Assembly (NCBI RefSeq): GCF_900129195.1
Contig: NZ_FQUY01000009.1
Location: 1-64,000 of the forward strand
Origin: Desulforamulus putei DSM 12395
GTDB taxonomy: Bacteria > Bacillota > Desulfotomaculia > Desulfotomaculales > Desulfotomaculaceae
Reading direction: 5' to 3'
DNA length: 64,000 nucleotides
The position numbers and the translations under genes are program-made. Shown in pieces: positions 7,986-18,644 of this stretch (position 1 is its first letter; every line of letters starts with the position of its first letter). The notes beneath the pieces are model-generated. The model made no database searches, was not told the DNA's origin, and was given only the letters and a program-made list of their open reading frames with translations.

Positions 7986-9020
7986 TTATCCCACCACCTT
8001 CTTAAACAATTTACTGCTCTTTGGCTTCGGCAAAACATTCATCATAGCTAAAGCCTTGCCGGTGCCCTGGGCCACGCAGGAGATGGCGTCGTCCGCCACA
8101 TAGACCGGCAGGCCGGTTTCTTCGGACAGCAGCATGTCCAGGCCGTGCAGCAGGGAGCCGCCGCCGGTCATGACGATGCCTTTGTTGACGATGTCGGCCG
8201 CCAGTTCCGGGGGGGTGATTTCTAATACTTCCTTCACAGCGCCCACCACTGCTTCCAGGGGTTCCTCAATGGCGTGGTAGATCTGGTGGCTGCTGACGGT
8301 GACGGCTTTGGGCAGGCCGGTGATGAGGTCGCGGCCGCGGATCTGGGTGACCCGCTCGGGGGTTTTCTGGGGGAAGGCGGTGGCGATTTCTACTTTGATT
8401 TCTTCCCCGGTGCGTTCGCCGATCATGAGACTAAATTCTTTCCTTATATAACGTACGATGGCTTCGTCGAATTTATCGCCGCCGACCCGGATGGAGCGGC
8501 TGCAGACGATGCCGCCGAGGGAGAGAACAGCGACGTCGGAGGTGCCGCCACCGATGTCCACCACCATGGAACCGCTGGGTTCCGAGATGTCGATGCCGGC
8601 GCCTAGGGCGGCGGCCAGGGGTTCTTCGATGAGGTGGGCGCTGCGGGCGCCGGCGGAGATGGCGGCCTGGCGGACGGCCCGTTCCTCGACGCCGGTGACG
8701 CCGGAGGGGATGCAGACCATAACCCGGGGGCGGAAGAACCATTTTTTGCCCACGGCTTTATTAATGAAGTAGCGGAGCATTTTTTCGGTGACGTCGTAGT
8801 CGGCGATAACGCCCTCTCTTAACGGGCGGGTGGCGACGATGTTGCCGGGGGTGCGGCCCAGCATGCGGCGGGCTTCTTCGCCGACGGCGATGATGCGGCC
8901 GGTATCTTTGTTTATGGCTACCACCGAGGGTTCGCGGAGTACGATGCCTTTTCCTTTGACATAGACCAGGACGCTGGCGGTGCCGAGGTCGACGCCGATG
9001 TCGGAGCTGAATCCAAACAT
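7986..9020 (-). CDS. mbl: Rod-shape-determining MreB-like protein Mbl
   Basis: A 344-residue bacterial actin homologue that forms membrane-associated filaments guiding lateral cell-wall synthesis. Visible actin-fold motifs are the phosphate-1 loop D-I-G-V-D-L-G-T-A-S near the N-terminus, the phosphate-2 motif V-V-D-I-G-G-G-T-S-D and the adenosine motif M-T-G-G-G-S-L-L-H-G. Length and start match the MreB/Mbl family. Its position directly downstream of spoIIID in a spore former is the B. subtilis mbl arrangement, so Mbl is preferred over MreB. A hairpin terminator follows. Confidence 0.93.
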   Translation of the reverse strand: MFGFSSDIGVDLGTASVLVYVKGKGIVLREPSVVAINKDTGRIIAVGEEARRMLGRTPGNIVATRPLREGVIADYDVTEKMLRYFINKAVGKKWFFRPRVMVCIPSGVTGVEERAVRQAAISAGARSAHLIEEPLAAALGAGIDISEPSGSMVVDIGGGTSDVAVLSLGGIVCSRSIRVGGDKFDEAIVRYIRKEFSLMIGERTGEEIKVEIATAFPQKTPERVTQIRGRDLITGLPKAVTVSSHQIYHAIEEPLEAVVGAVKEVLEITPPELAADIVNKGIVMTGGGSLLHGLDMLLSEETGLPVYVADDAISCVAQGTGKALAMMNVLPKPKSSKLFKKVVG

Positions 9021-9070
9021 TTGTTTTCCTCCTAGCTTGTATGTATTCCATGTTAGTCGGGGTCATCGTC

Positions 9071-9151
9071 GTCGGGGTCAGGCACCTGCCGGTTGTAATG
9101 GCTTTTCTAAATGGGATGGGTTTGTTGCGGCAGGAGCCAGACCCCTGGGTT
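9071..9151. repeat. GGGGTCAGGCACCTGC palindromic repeat, copy 1
   Basis: The left arm GGGGTCAGGCACCTGCC (about 9074-9090) and the right arm GGCAGGAGCCAGACCCC (about 9130-9146) are imperfect reverse complements separated by about 39 bases. The element sits in the 400-base gap between mbl and spoIIID, which otherwise holds only copy 2 and no gene. Confidence 0.85.
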
Positions 9152-9183
9152 GTATGTGTCATCCTAGGTGTTAGTGACAATGT

Positions 9184-9261
9184 CGTCGGGGTCAGGCACC
9201 TGCCGGTGTAAGGGCTTGTCTAATGTGGCAGGTTTGTGGAGGCAGGAGCCAGACCCCTTTG
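9184..9261. repeat. GGGGTCAGGCACCTGC palindromic repeat, copy 2
   Basis: The arms are at about 9188-9204 and 9241-9257, with the same two arm sequences as copy 1 and a diverged spacer. Two copies within 200 bases suggest local duplication or repeated insertion. Confidence 0.85.
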
Positions 9262-9420
9262 GTTAGTTCTACTGATGGCCAAACTGCTTGTCCGCCATTC
9301 GGTGGGTGGTACACAGGGTATGTAAAAAGAAAAACAGGAATGGCAGATTGTCCTAAGGTGGTAGGATTCTCTCTTTCCTGCTAAAATTCCTCTCTATCTA
9401 CAAAATTTCACAGTAGAGTT

Positions 9421-9672
9421 TTAGATGATTTCTTTATACTTGCGGCGGGTGGCTTCGCCGCCTCTGAGGTGGCGTTCGGCTTTGTTTTCGTCCAGGATGG
9501 CTTTGACTTCCTGTGCCAGGTGTTTATTTAGGGACGGGAGCCGTTCGGTCATGTCTTTGTGTACTGTGCTTTTGCTGACCTGAAAGACCTGGGCAGCTTT
9601 CCGGACCGTTGCCCTGGTTTCCAGAATATAAGCACAGATGTCCAGCACCCGCTTTTGGATATAGTCCTGCAT
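9421..9672 (-). CDS. spoIIID: Sporulation transcription factor SpoIIID
   Basis: An 83-residue DNA-binding protein that adjusts mother-cell gene expression after sigma-E activation. The sequence opens MQDYIQKRVLDICAYILE, has a helix-turn-helix (T-V-R-K-A-A-Q-V-F-Q-V-S-K-S-T-V-H-K-D) and ends with a basic tail (R-R-K-Y-K-E-I-I), all as in SpoIIID. Length and neighbours (spoIIQ, spoIID upstream; mbl downstream) match the family. A CATACATG box at 9742-9749 resembles a sigma-E -10 element. Confidence 0.95.
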   Translation of the reverse strand: MQDYIQKRVLDICAYILETRATVRKAAQVFQVSKSTVHKDMTERLPSLNKHLAQEVKAILDENKAERHLRGGEATRRKYKEII

Positions 9673-9741
9673 TTCCCTACCTCCTGTTTCGGTCGTCGGA
9701 CGTCGGATAATTATGGTTGTCGCAAACCAATTAGCCGGTTA

Positions 9742-9749
9742 CATGTATG
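9742..9749 (-). promoter_or_regulatory. Possible sigma-E -10 box upstream of spoIIID
   Basis: The minus strand reads CATACATG about 70 bases upstream of the spoIIID start, close to the sigma-E -10 consensus CATACA-T. A matching -35 element at the expected spacing is not clear, so this is only suggestive. Known spoIIID genes are transcribed by sigma-E. Confidence 0.35.
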
Positions 9750-9867
9750 CTTTGGGATTTGTCCTTGAAATTTTATTAGTGCAGCAAATTAGTCCGAGGT
9801 TTAGTTGACGTTGCCGAGCTTACTTTTTACTTAAATATATGCGGGGGGGTGGGAGAAATGTCACAAA

Positions 9868-9905
9868 ATAAAAAGAAAATGGCCATTATTCGGCCATTTG
9901 GATGA
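9868..9905 (-). terminator. Rho-independent terminator of spoIIQ
   Basis: On the minus strand AAATGGCC pairs with GGCCATTT around a 7-base loop, followed by TCTTTTTATTTT. It lies about 20 bases after the spoIIQ stop. Confidence 0.8.
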
Positions 9906-9923
9906 GCAATGACAAGCTATTAT

Positions 9924-10655
9924 TTATTTCCAGTAAATATTGGGGTCTACGGGTTCGCCGTTCCTGGTTACTTTGAAGTACAGGTGGTTTTCCATGACCC
10001 CGTTGGTCCTGCTGTTGTTACCAAGGGTGCCGAGCGTTTCATTTTGTGCTACTTTTTGCCCGGCTTTGACGTGGACCCGATCCAGGCCGCTGTAGTAGGA
10101 TTCCCAGCCGCTGCCGTGGTTGATGCTGACGGTGCTGGTGCCGCTTTCTGCGGTGAAAATCAGGGATACCGTGCCGGCCATGGCGGTTTTTACTTCTGTG
10201 CCCGGTGCGGCGGCCAGGGCCACGCCGGTATTGTAGCGGTAGTCCTTAAACACTTCGGAGTAGGTCATGCCCACGCCGGTCAGTACGTGCCCCATGACGG
10301 GTTTCACCATTTCTTCGGGGTTTGCCGCGGGCGGGGCCTGGGTTGCTCCGGCTTCCTGGGGCTGACCGGTTGTTGCGGACCGGCTTTGACTGCTAACGGG
10401 CGGCGTTTTTTGGATGTCCTGATTGATTACCTGGTTGGTGTTTGACGGTGTAACGGCCCTTTGCTCGGCGGGGCCGTGAAACCAGGCGTAGAGGCCATAG
10501 GCGGATAAGATGCCTGCGGTTAATAGGATGCCCAGCAGTGTAAAGGGGTTGATTTTGTTTCCTTTGAAAAGCCATTTTCTCAGCCAGTCGCGGAATTTTT
10601 TAATGAGATCCTGGTTTCGCAGCTGGTTTCGCAGGGAGTTTTCGAAGGGCCACAT
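9924..10655 (-). CDS. spoIIQ: Forespore engulfment protein SpoIIQ (degenerate LytM/M23 domain)
   Basis: A 243-residue protein with one transmembrane helix (about residues 40-60), a Gln/Ala/Pro-rich linker and a C-terminal M23/LytM fold (about 130-243). SpoIIQ in the forespore membrane binds SpoIIIAH from the mother cell to form the engulfment zipper and channel. The M23 zinc ligands are largely lost: the first motif reads Y-N-T-G-V-A-L instead of H-x-G-x-D, and the last reads H-L-Y-F instead of H-L-H-F. It should thus be non-catalytic, as in B. subtilis SpoIIQ. Position between spoIID and spoIIID matches other spore formers. A sigma-F-like promoter lies upstream. Confidence 0.9.
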   Translation of the reverse strand: MWPFENSLRNQLRNQDLIKKFRDWLRKWLFKGNKINPFTLLGILLTAGILSAYGLYAWFHGPAEQRAVTPSNTNQVINQDIQKTPPVSSQSRSATTGQPQEAGATQAPPAANPEEMVKPVMGHVLTGVGMTYSEVFKDYRYNTGVALAAAPGTEVKTAMAGTVSLIFTAESGTSTVSINHGSGWESYYSGLDRVHVKAGQKVAQNETLGTLGNNSRTNGVMENHLYFKVTRNGEPVDPNIYWK

Positions 10656-10693
10656 GTTTATAACCTCGCTTCCGGTGGTAGTTCTTTAGTTAG

Positions 10694-10722
10694 AGTATTG
10701 CCATATTGCGAAGGTTTTATAC
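10694..10722 (-). promoter_or_regulatory. Sigma-F/sigma-G-type promoter of spoIIQ
   Basis: The minus strand reads GTATA, a 15-base spacer, then GGCAATACT, which fits the forespore sigma-F/G pattern GTATA and GG-NN-A-N-A-N-T. It ends about 40 bases before the spoIIQ ATG. spoIIQ is a known sigma-F target, so position and sequence agree. Confidence 0.65.
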
Positions 10723-10732
10723 ATGGTTCGGC

Positions 10733-10750
10733 GGGGTCAGGCACCTGCTG
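10733..10750. repeat. Single arm of the GGGGTCAGGCACCTGCTG repeat inside the spoIID 3' end
   Basis: The 18-base arm occurs once here without a visible partner. It supplies the last codons and the TGA stop of spoIID (ending P-P-A-G-A). Confidence 0.8.
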
Positions 10751-11690
10751 GTGGGATGGTCGTAATCTCCACGCCTGTGTAATAGTGCTTTAGTATCTGT
10801 TCGTAACTCTTGCCTTGTAATGCCATGCCTTTGGCGCCGTACTGGCAGAGGCCGACGCCGTGGCCGTAGCCGCGGGTGGTGAAGGTGATTTGGTCGCCCT
10901 CGATGCTCCAGCTAATGCGGGTGGAGCGGAGGTTCAGGAGTTCCCGGAGCATGGTGGCCGGGTAGGTTTTGTCGCCGATGCGTATTTCTTTGGGGCGGCC
11001 GGTGGCGGTTTCCTGAATGACGGCGAGGGCTTTGTTTTTGATGGTTGACACAGGCATGGCCGAGAGGTTTGTTTTTAGTTTCTTGTCCAGCTCGGCCAGG
11101 GTATATGTAACCTGCCTTTCCGGATCGGGGTCGGCGCAGTGGGGGCAGGGGACGCCTTTGAGGTAGGGGGCTGCCGTTACCCATACTTCTTCGGCGTTTT
11201 CGGTGCCGCCGCCGCAGGAGGCGTGGAAGGCCGGGAAGATGAGCTGGGATTTGTAGGTGATGACCTGGCCCCGGGTGCTGTCCACCGCCCATTTGATTTT
11301 ATAGTAGTATTCCAGGGATTTGATTTTGCCCCAGCGTTTTTGCATCTCTTCCCGGGAGATCCAGGCCTGTCCTTCTCTGGGGTCGCTGGACACATCGGCT
11401 GCCGGGCGGCGGGCGTTTTGAACGCCGCCGGGGGCCAGGCGCTGCATGATATAGGTGCGGGCCGCCACGGCCTGGGCCTTGAGGGCTTCCACCGGGAAGG
11501 AGGCCGGCATTTCGGCTGCCACCACGCCAATGAGGTACTCTTCCAGGGGGATGGGTTGAATTTGCCCTGTCAGGTGGTTGTACATTTTGACGATGGTGCC
11601 CTGGGATTGGATTTGTGTTTTTGGGGCTTTTGGGGGAAGCAGGTAGGCCAGGAGGGCTATCGCCAGCAAGGCCAGGAGGAGTTTGCGCAT
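10737..11690 (-). CDS. spoIID: Stage II sporulation protein D, peptidoglycan lytic transglycosylase
   Basis: A 317-residue membrane-anchored murein hydrolase that, with SpoIIM and SpoIIP, drives engulfment by removing septal peptidoglycan. It has an N-terminal transmembrane helix (about 4-20) and a SpoIID domain with E-Y-L-I-G-V-V-A-A-E-M-P-A-S-F-P, L-K-A-Q-A-V-A-A-R-T-Y and, near the end, G-Y-G-H-G-V-G-L-C-Q-Y-G-A-K. The glutamate in V-A-A-E-M-P matches the known catalytic residue. The final codons and stop lie within an intergenic-repeat arm, so the C-terminal tail may have been rewritten by repeat insertion. Confidence 0.95.
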   Translation of the reverse strand: MRKLLLALLAIALLAYLLPPKAPKTQIQSQGTIVKMYNHLTGQIQPIPLEEYLIGVVAAEMPASFPVEALKAQAVAARTYIMQRLAPGGVQNARRPAADVSSDPREGQAWISREEMQKRWGKIKSLEYYYKIKWAVDSTRGQVITYKSQLIFPAFHASCGGGTENAEEVWVTAAPYLKGVPCPHCADPDPERQVTYTLAELDKKLKTNLSAMPVSTIKNKALAVIQETATGRPKEIRIGDKTYPATMLRELLNLRSTRISWSIEGDQITFTTRGYGHGVGLCQYGAKGMALQGKSYEQILKHYYTGVEITTIPPAGA

Positions 11691-11729
11691 GGTGTGGGGC
11701 CTGCCTTTCTTTGGGTTTGGCTTGGTTCG

Positions 11730-11840
11730 GCGGGGTCAGGCACCTGCTGGTGGGGATTCGGTGGGTTGGTGGGTGCGGTGGTTGGTGTATGGTGCGTGTT
11801 GTTATGATGATTGTGGGCAGCAGGAGCCAGACCCCTTGGG
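11730..11840. repeat. GGGGTCAGGCACCTGCTG palindromic repeat, copy upstream of spoIID
   Basis: Arms at 11732-11749 (GGGGTCAGGCACCTGCTG) and 11818-11835 (CAGCAGGAGCCAGACCCC), separated by a GT-rich spacer of 68 bases. It lies about 40 bases upstream of the spoIID start and will be part of its leader or just before it. Confidence 0.88.
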
Positions 11841-11934
11841 TTTGGCTGTCAGCTTTTTTATTGCTAGATTCTAGCGTTTCTCATAGATCTTGCTTTTAAG
11901 GAAGCACATAGGCCGTTCCTTATTTAATACATAT

Positions 11935-11965
11935 GAAAGGGTGTGGAAATATATTCCACACCCGC
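11935..11965 (-). terminator. Hairpin terminator downstream of murA
   Basis: GGGTGTGGAA pairs with TTCCACACCC around a 5-base loop, followed on the minus strand by TTTCATATG. It lies about 160 bases past the murA stop, with a short-word repeat array (12001-12117) in between. Confidence 0.65.
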
Positions 11966-12000
11966 GTTGTTATTCTATAAGTTTTTTACCGCTCCTATAG

Positions 12001-12117
12001 AGCTAAAGGCTAAGGGCCAATGGCCAATGGCCAACTAGAGTCAATGGCTAAGGGCCAAAGGCCAAAAGCTGACGGCTGAGGGCTGACAGCTGATAGCTGA
12101 CAGCTGATAGCTTGACC
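12001..12117. repeat. Short-word repeat array (GGCCAAT / AGCTGAC type)
   Basis: Near-tandem 7-9 base words: GGCCAATGGCCAATGGCC, then AAGCTGACGGCTGAGGGC, then AGCTGATAGCTGACAGC. The array touches the murA stop region. Similar arrays recur in at least a dozen other gaps. The period is far too short for a CRISPR array and there are no unique spacers. Confidence 0.85.
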
Positions 12118-12125
12118 CGAAAGCC

Positions 12126-13400
12126 TTACCCCAGAGCCGGTACGCATTCCTCCACACGCCGGATGTTGGCTCCTATCCCTTGCAGCTTCTCAATCAGGTT
12201 TTCGTAGCCGCGGTCGATGTGGTGGATGTTGGAGATGGCTGTTTCGCCTTCGGCGGCCAGGCCGGCCAGGATCATGGCGGCGCCGGCCCGCAGGTCGGTG
12301 GCTTTGACTGCGGCGCCGGTCAGGTTTTTAACGCCCTGGACAACGGCGGTGCGGCCTTCGATTTTGATTTTGGCGCCCATGCGTTTGAGTTCGCTGACAT
12401 GCATGAAGCGGTTTTCAAAGACGGTTTCTGTGATGATGCTGGTGCCCTCCGCTACTGTCATAAGGGCCATGAATTGGGCCTGCATGTCGGTGGGAAAGCC
12501 GGGATAGGGGAGGGTTTTGATGTCGACTCCTTTGAGGACTTTGCCTGTGCAGTTGACCCGAACACCGGTTTCTTCTTCTGTCAGTTCCGCACCGGCTTCT
12601 ATGAGCTTGGCGGCCACCGGTTTCAGGTGGTCGGCAATGACGTTTTCCACCAGCAGGTTACCTCTGGTAATGGCTGCCGCCACTAGGTAGGTGCCCGCTT
12701 CTATGCGGTCCGGGATGACGGCGTGGGTGGCGCCGCCGAGACGGTCCACGCCGTCGATGCGTATCACCTTGGTGCCGGCCCCTTTGATGTTGGCCCCCAT
12801 GGAGTTGAGGAAATTGGCCAGATCCACGATTTCCGGTTCTTCGGCGGCATTTTCGATGGTAGTCTGGCCTTTGGCCAGGACCGCTGCCATCATGATGTTT
12901 TCGGTGGCCCCGACGCTGGGAAAGTCCAGGTAAATCCTGGCGCCTGTCAGCTGCCTGGCGGCGGCTTCGATGCAGCCGGCGCCGTAACGGATATCCGCCC
13001 CCAGGGCGGCAAAGCCTTTGAGGTGCAGGTCAATGGGCCTGGTGCCGATGGCACAGCCGCCGGGCAGGGAGATTCTGGCTTTTCCCGCCCGGGCCAGCAG
13101 GGGGCCCATGACAAGGAAGGAGGCCCTCATTTTACGGACATACTCGTAGGGCGCTTCCGTACCGGTGAGGCAGGGGACGGAGATGAGCAGTTCGCCGGGC
13201 TTTTTTTCTATTTTGGCGCCCAGTTCCTGCAGGACGGAGCTTATCACCTGAACGTCGGCCAGGTTGGGGACGTCCAGCAGTCTGGTTTGGGTTGTAGTTA
13301 ACAGGGAAGCGGCCAGTATGGGCAGGACAGCGTTTTTGGCGCCGCTGACTTTTATGGTTCCTTGTAAGGGTTTTCCGCCGGTGATGATGATTTTTCCCAT
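12126..13400 (-). CDS. murA: UDP-N-acetylglucosamine 1-carboxyvinyltransferase MurA
   Basis: A 424-residue enzyme transferring enolpyruvate from phosphoenolpyruvate to UDP-GlcNAc, the first committed step of peptidoglycan synthesis and the fosfomycin target. Visible motifs are the N-terminal [12 protein letters not shown] substrate motif and [15 protein letters not shown], which holds the catalytic cysteine. Full length. The atpC-murA-spoIID-spoIIQ order matches the murAA locus of other spore formers. Confidence 0.96.
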   Translation of the reverse strand: MGKIIITGGKPLQGTIKVSGAKNAVLPILAASLLTTTQTRLLDVPNLADVQVISSVLQELGAKIEKKPGELLISVPCLTGTEAPYEYVRKMRASFLVMGPLLARAGKARISLPGGCAIGTRPIDLHLKGFAALGADIRYGAGCIEAAARQLTGARIYLDFPSVGATENIMMAAVLAKGQTTIENAAEEPEIVDLANFLNSMGANIKGAGTKVIRIDGVDRLGGATHAVIPDRIEAGTYLVAAAITRGNLLVENVIADHLKPVAAKLIEAGAELTEEETGVRVNCTGKVLKGVDIKTLPYPGFPTDMQAQFMALMTVAEGTSIITETVFENRFMHVSELKRMGAKIKIEGRTAVVQGVKNLTGAAVKATDLRAGAAMILAGLAAEGETAISNIHHIDRGYENLIEKLQGIGANIRRVEECVPALG

Positions 13401-13416
13401 ATTTGCTCCTGTTTAG

Positions 13417-13660
13417 CTTATTTCGTCGGGGTCAGGCACCTGCTGTTGGGTTGCACCACTTTGTTGGGGTGGTGGTTGGTGTCGGGTTTAGGCAGCTGGA
13501 CAGTTGTGTGCAGCAGGAGCCAGACCCCTTGGGTTTTCTTATTTCGTCGGGGTCAGGCACCTGCTGTTGGGTTGCACCACTTTGTTGGGGTGGTGGTTGG
13601 TGTCGGCTTTAGGCAGCTGCGACAGTTGTGTGCAGCAGGAGCCAGACCCCTTGGGTTTTA
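13417..13660. repeat. Tandem duplication (121-base period) of the GGGGTCAGGCACCTGCTG palindrome
   Basis: Two head-to-tail copies, from about 13417 and 13538, are almost identical over their whole length including the spacer. Visible differences are a G/C change and a one-base insertion (GCAGCTGGACAG versus GCAGCTGCGACAG). Each copy has arms GGGGTCAGGCACCTGCTG and CAGCAGGAGCCAGACCCC (13428-13445 and 13511-13528 in copy 1). They fill the gap between murA and the atp terminator. Confidence 0.93.
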
Positions 13661-13717
13661 TTCTGCTTTTCTTTGGGGTCTTGTTATATTATTGCCAATG
13701 ATTGCTAATAAAATACT

Positions 13718-13752
13718 AAAACCCAGGATAGGTTGGCTATCCTGGGTTTTCT
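13718..13752 (-). terminator. Rho-independent terminator of the atp operon
   Basis: A perfect inverted repeat, AAAACCCAGGATA pairing with TATCCTGGGTTTT around a 6-base loop, lies just after atpC. T-rich sequence follows in both directions, so it could also stop plus-strand readthrough. Confidence 0.88.
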
Positions 13753-13756
13753 CTGC

Positions 13757-14155
13757 TTACTCGGCCGCTTTGATGCGGTTGAGGGCTTTTTGGAGGGCGA
13801 TTTCGGCCCGGGCGATGTCGATTTCGGGGCTTTTGCTGGCCAGGCGCTGTTCGGCGCGCTGCTTGGCAGCTCTGGCCCGCTCAACATCAATTTCATCGGC
13901 GCGTTCGGCGGTGTCAGCCAGAACAACGACCCGGCTGTTCTTGACTTCCATGAACCCACCGCTGACGGCCACTTTAAAGAACTTGCCGCCCTGCTGGACC
14001 CGCAAAACGCCAATTTTGAGGGCGGTGACCAGAGGAGCGTGTTCAGGCAAGATACCGAGTTCACCGTCGGCGCCGGGGGCCACGATGAATTCGATTTCCT
14101 CGCTGAAAACAACTTTTTCAGGAGTGACGATATCAAGGCGTTGGGTTTTAGCCAT
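13757..14155 (-). CDS. atpC: F1Fo ATP synthase epsilon subunit
   Basis: A 132-residue subunit of the central stalk that couples and inhibits rotation. It starts MAKTQRLDIVTPEKVVF and has the epsilon beta-sandwich motif G-E-L-G-I-L-P-E-H-A-P-L. A C-terminal helical hairpin begins around E-R-A-R-A-A-K-Q-R-A-E. I chose the ATG one base after the atpD stop rather than an upstream in-frame start inside atpD. It is the last gene of the operon and is followed by a strong terminator. Confidence 0.94.
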   Translation of the reverse strand: MAKTQRLDIVTPEKVVFSEEIEFIVAPGADGELGILPEHAPLVTALKIGVLRVQQGGKFFKVAVSGGFMEVKNSRVVVLADTAERADEIDVERARAAKQRAEQRLASKSPEIDIARAEIALQKALNRIKAAE

Positions 14156-14156
14156 A

Positions 14157-15614
<1,458 letters not shown>

Positions 15615-15617
15615 TTA

Positions 15618-16469
15618 TTATTCGAGCGCCGCAGCGCCGCCAACGATTTCGGAGATTTCCTTGGTAATGGCAGCCTGACGGGCGCGGTTCAAGGACAGGG
15701 TTAACTTGTAAATCAATTCTTTGGCGTTCTTGGTGGCGGAATCCATGGCGGTCATCCGGGCGCCTTGTTCGCCGGCCTTGGCTTCCAGCATAGCCCTGAA
15801 TACGGTGGTTTCCACGTAGGTGGGCAGCAGGCTGGCCAAAACCGATTCGGCAGAGGGCTCGAAGATGTATTCCACCTTGGGACCCTTGTTCTCTTCGGCC
15901 GGGGTTTCCACCGGCAGCAGTTTGACTTTAACGGGACGCTGTGTCAGCACGTTAACAAACTCGCTGAAGATCAGGTATACCTCATCAACCTCGCCGGCCA
16001 TGTATTTATCCATGACAAACTTGGCGATTTCTTTGGCCTGGGAGAACTGGATGGTCTCGCCTAAACGCACGTAAGATGCCGCCACATCAAAGCCACGGCG
16101 GGTAAAATAATCGCGGGACTTGCGGCCCACGGCAATGATGGCCGGGTTGGGCACATCCCTTACCTCGGCGGCGGCACGCCGCAGGACGTTGGCGTTAAAG
16201 CCGCCGCACAGGCCGCGGTCGGCGGTAATGACGATATAGGCCGTTCTTTTAACTTCCCGTACCTCTAACAGGGGGTGGCTGGCACCGCCGCTGGCAGCAG
16301 CCACACGGCTTAAAACATCTTTAATTTTCAGGGCAAAGGGACGGGCAGACTCTGCCGCCTCCTGGGCCCGGCGCAGTTTTGCAGCAGCCACCATCTTCAT
16401 GGCTTTGGTGATTTGTTGGGTACTTTTAATACTCTTAATCCGGCGCCTTAAGTCACGGGCACTGGGCAT
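15618..16469 (-). CDS. atpG: F1Fo ATP synthase gamma subunit
   Basis: The 283-residue rotor shaft. The start [28 protein letters not shown], the internal [11 protein letters not shown] and the C-terminal [16 protein letters not shown] helix are diagnostic. Full length, between atpA and atpD as in the standard operon. Confidence 0.97.
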   Translation of the reverse strand: MPSARDLRRRIKSIKSTQQITKAMKMVAAAKLRRAQEAAESARPFALKIKDVLSRVAAASGGASHPLLEVREVKRTAYIVITADRGLCGGFNANVLRRAAAEVRDVPNPAIIAVGRKSRDYFTRRGFDVAASYVRLGETIQFSQAKEIAKFVMDKYMAGEVDEVYLIFSEFVNVLTQRPVKVKLLPVETPAEENKGPKVEYIFEPSAESVLASLLPTYVETTVFRAMLEAKAGEQGARMTAMDSATKNAKELIYKLTLSLNRARQAAITKEISEIVGGAAALE

Positions 16470-16571
16470 TTACTAAATCACCACCTTTTCTCGATGTTCG
16501 GTGTTCGATGTCCGAGGCACGAATCATTTTATGAAGTCAACCTGCGAACAACGATGGCGAACCTCGATTCT
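16470..16571. repeat. atpA-atpG spacer with TCGAACACCGAACATCGA words
   Basis: The 100-base gap between atpA and atpG carries near-repeated words of the form TCGAACA/CCGAACA on the minus strand. Such a long, repeat-bearing gap inside an otherwise tightly packed atp operon is unusual. The ribosome-binding site GGTGGTG before atpG is intact. Confidence 0.5.
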
Positions 16572-18095
<1,524 letters not shown>

Positions 18096-18098
18096 CTA

Positions 18099-18644
18099 TT
18101 AACTGGTTTTGGACATGAGGCGTGATTTCAGGGTAGCAAGGCGGGTCTTGATGCTGCCGTCGATAACCTTACTACCGATTTTTACAACAACGCCGCCGAT
18201 AAGGGAAGGATCCACCGTAAAAGTCGGTTCCACTTCTTTACCGGCCAAGCGGGAGGCTACTTGCACCAATTGTTGTTTTTGTTCCTCGCTAAGTTCAATG
18301 GCGGAGGTTACTTCGGCGGCCACTTTACCGCGGGCTTCGTTGGCCAAGGCCGAAAACTCGGCGGCAATGCCTGCGATATAGTTCTCTCTGCGCTTATCTA
18401 CAACAAGACCAAGGAAGTTCATGGTCTCGGCGGAAATTTTGTCGGCAAAGAGCGCCTTGAGAAGGTTTTTCTTCTCGCTGGGTAACACCTGCGGGTGGTA
18501 TAATACCTTTTGGAGTTCCCTGGTCCCTTCGATTGCCTCGGCAATGCCCTTCAGTTCCTGTTCCATGGTTTCCAGGGCGTTTTTGTCCCGGGCAATTTCA
18601 TACAGGGCCTGGGCATAACGTCTTGCCACAGCCCCTTTTAACAT
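18099..18644 (-). CDS. atpH: F1Fo ATP synthase delta subunit
   Basis: The 181-residue peripheral stalk subunit linking F1 to the b-subunit dimer. It starts MLKGAVARRYAQALYEIA and has the C-terminal V-D-P-S-L-I-G-G-V-V-V-K-I-G motif typical of delta/OSCP. Its start overlaps the end of atpF by a few bases. Confidence 0.96.
   Translation of the reverse strand: MLKGAVARRYAQALYEIARDKNALETMEQELKGIAEAIEGTRELQKVLYHPQVLPSEKKNLLKALFADKISAETMNFLGLVVDKRRENYIAGIAAEFSALANEARGKVAAEVTSAIELSEEQKQQLVQVASRLAGKEVEPTFTVDPSLIGGVVVKIGSKVIDGSIKTRLATLKSRLMSKTS

Noticed and set aside
12001-12117. CRISPR array
   Set aside because: The repeated words are 7-9 bases with no unique spacers and no cas genes occur in the window.
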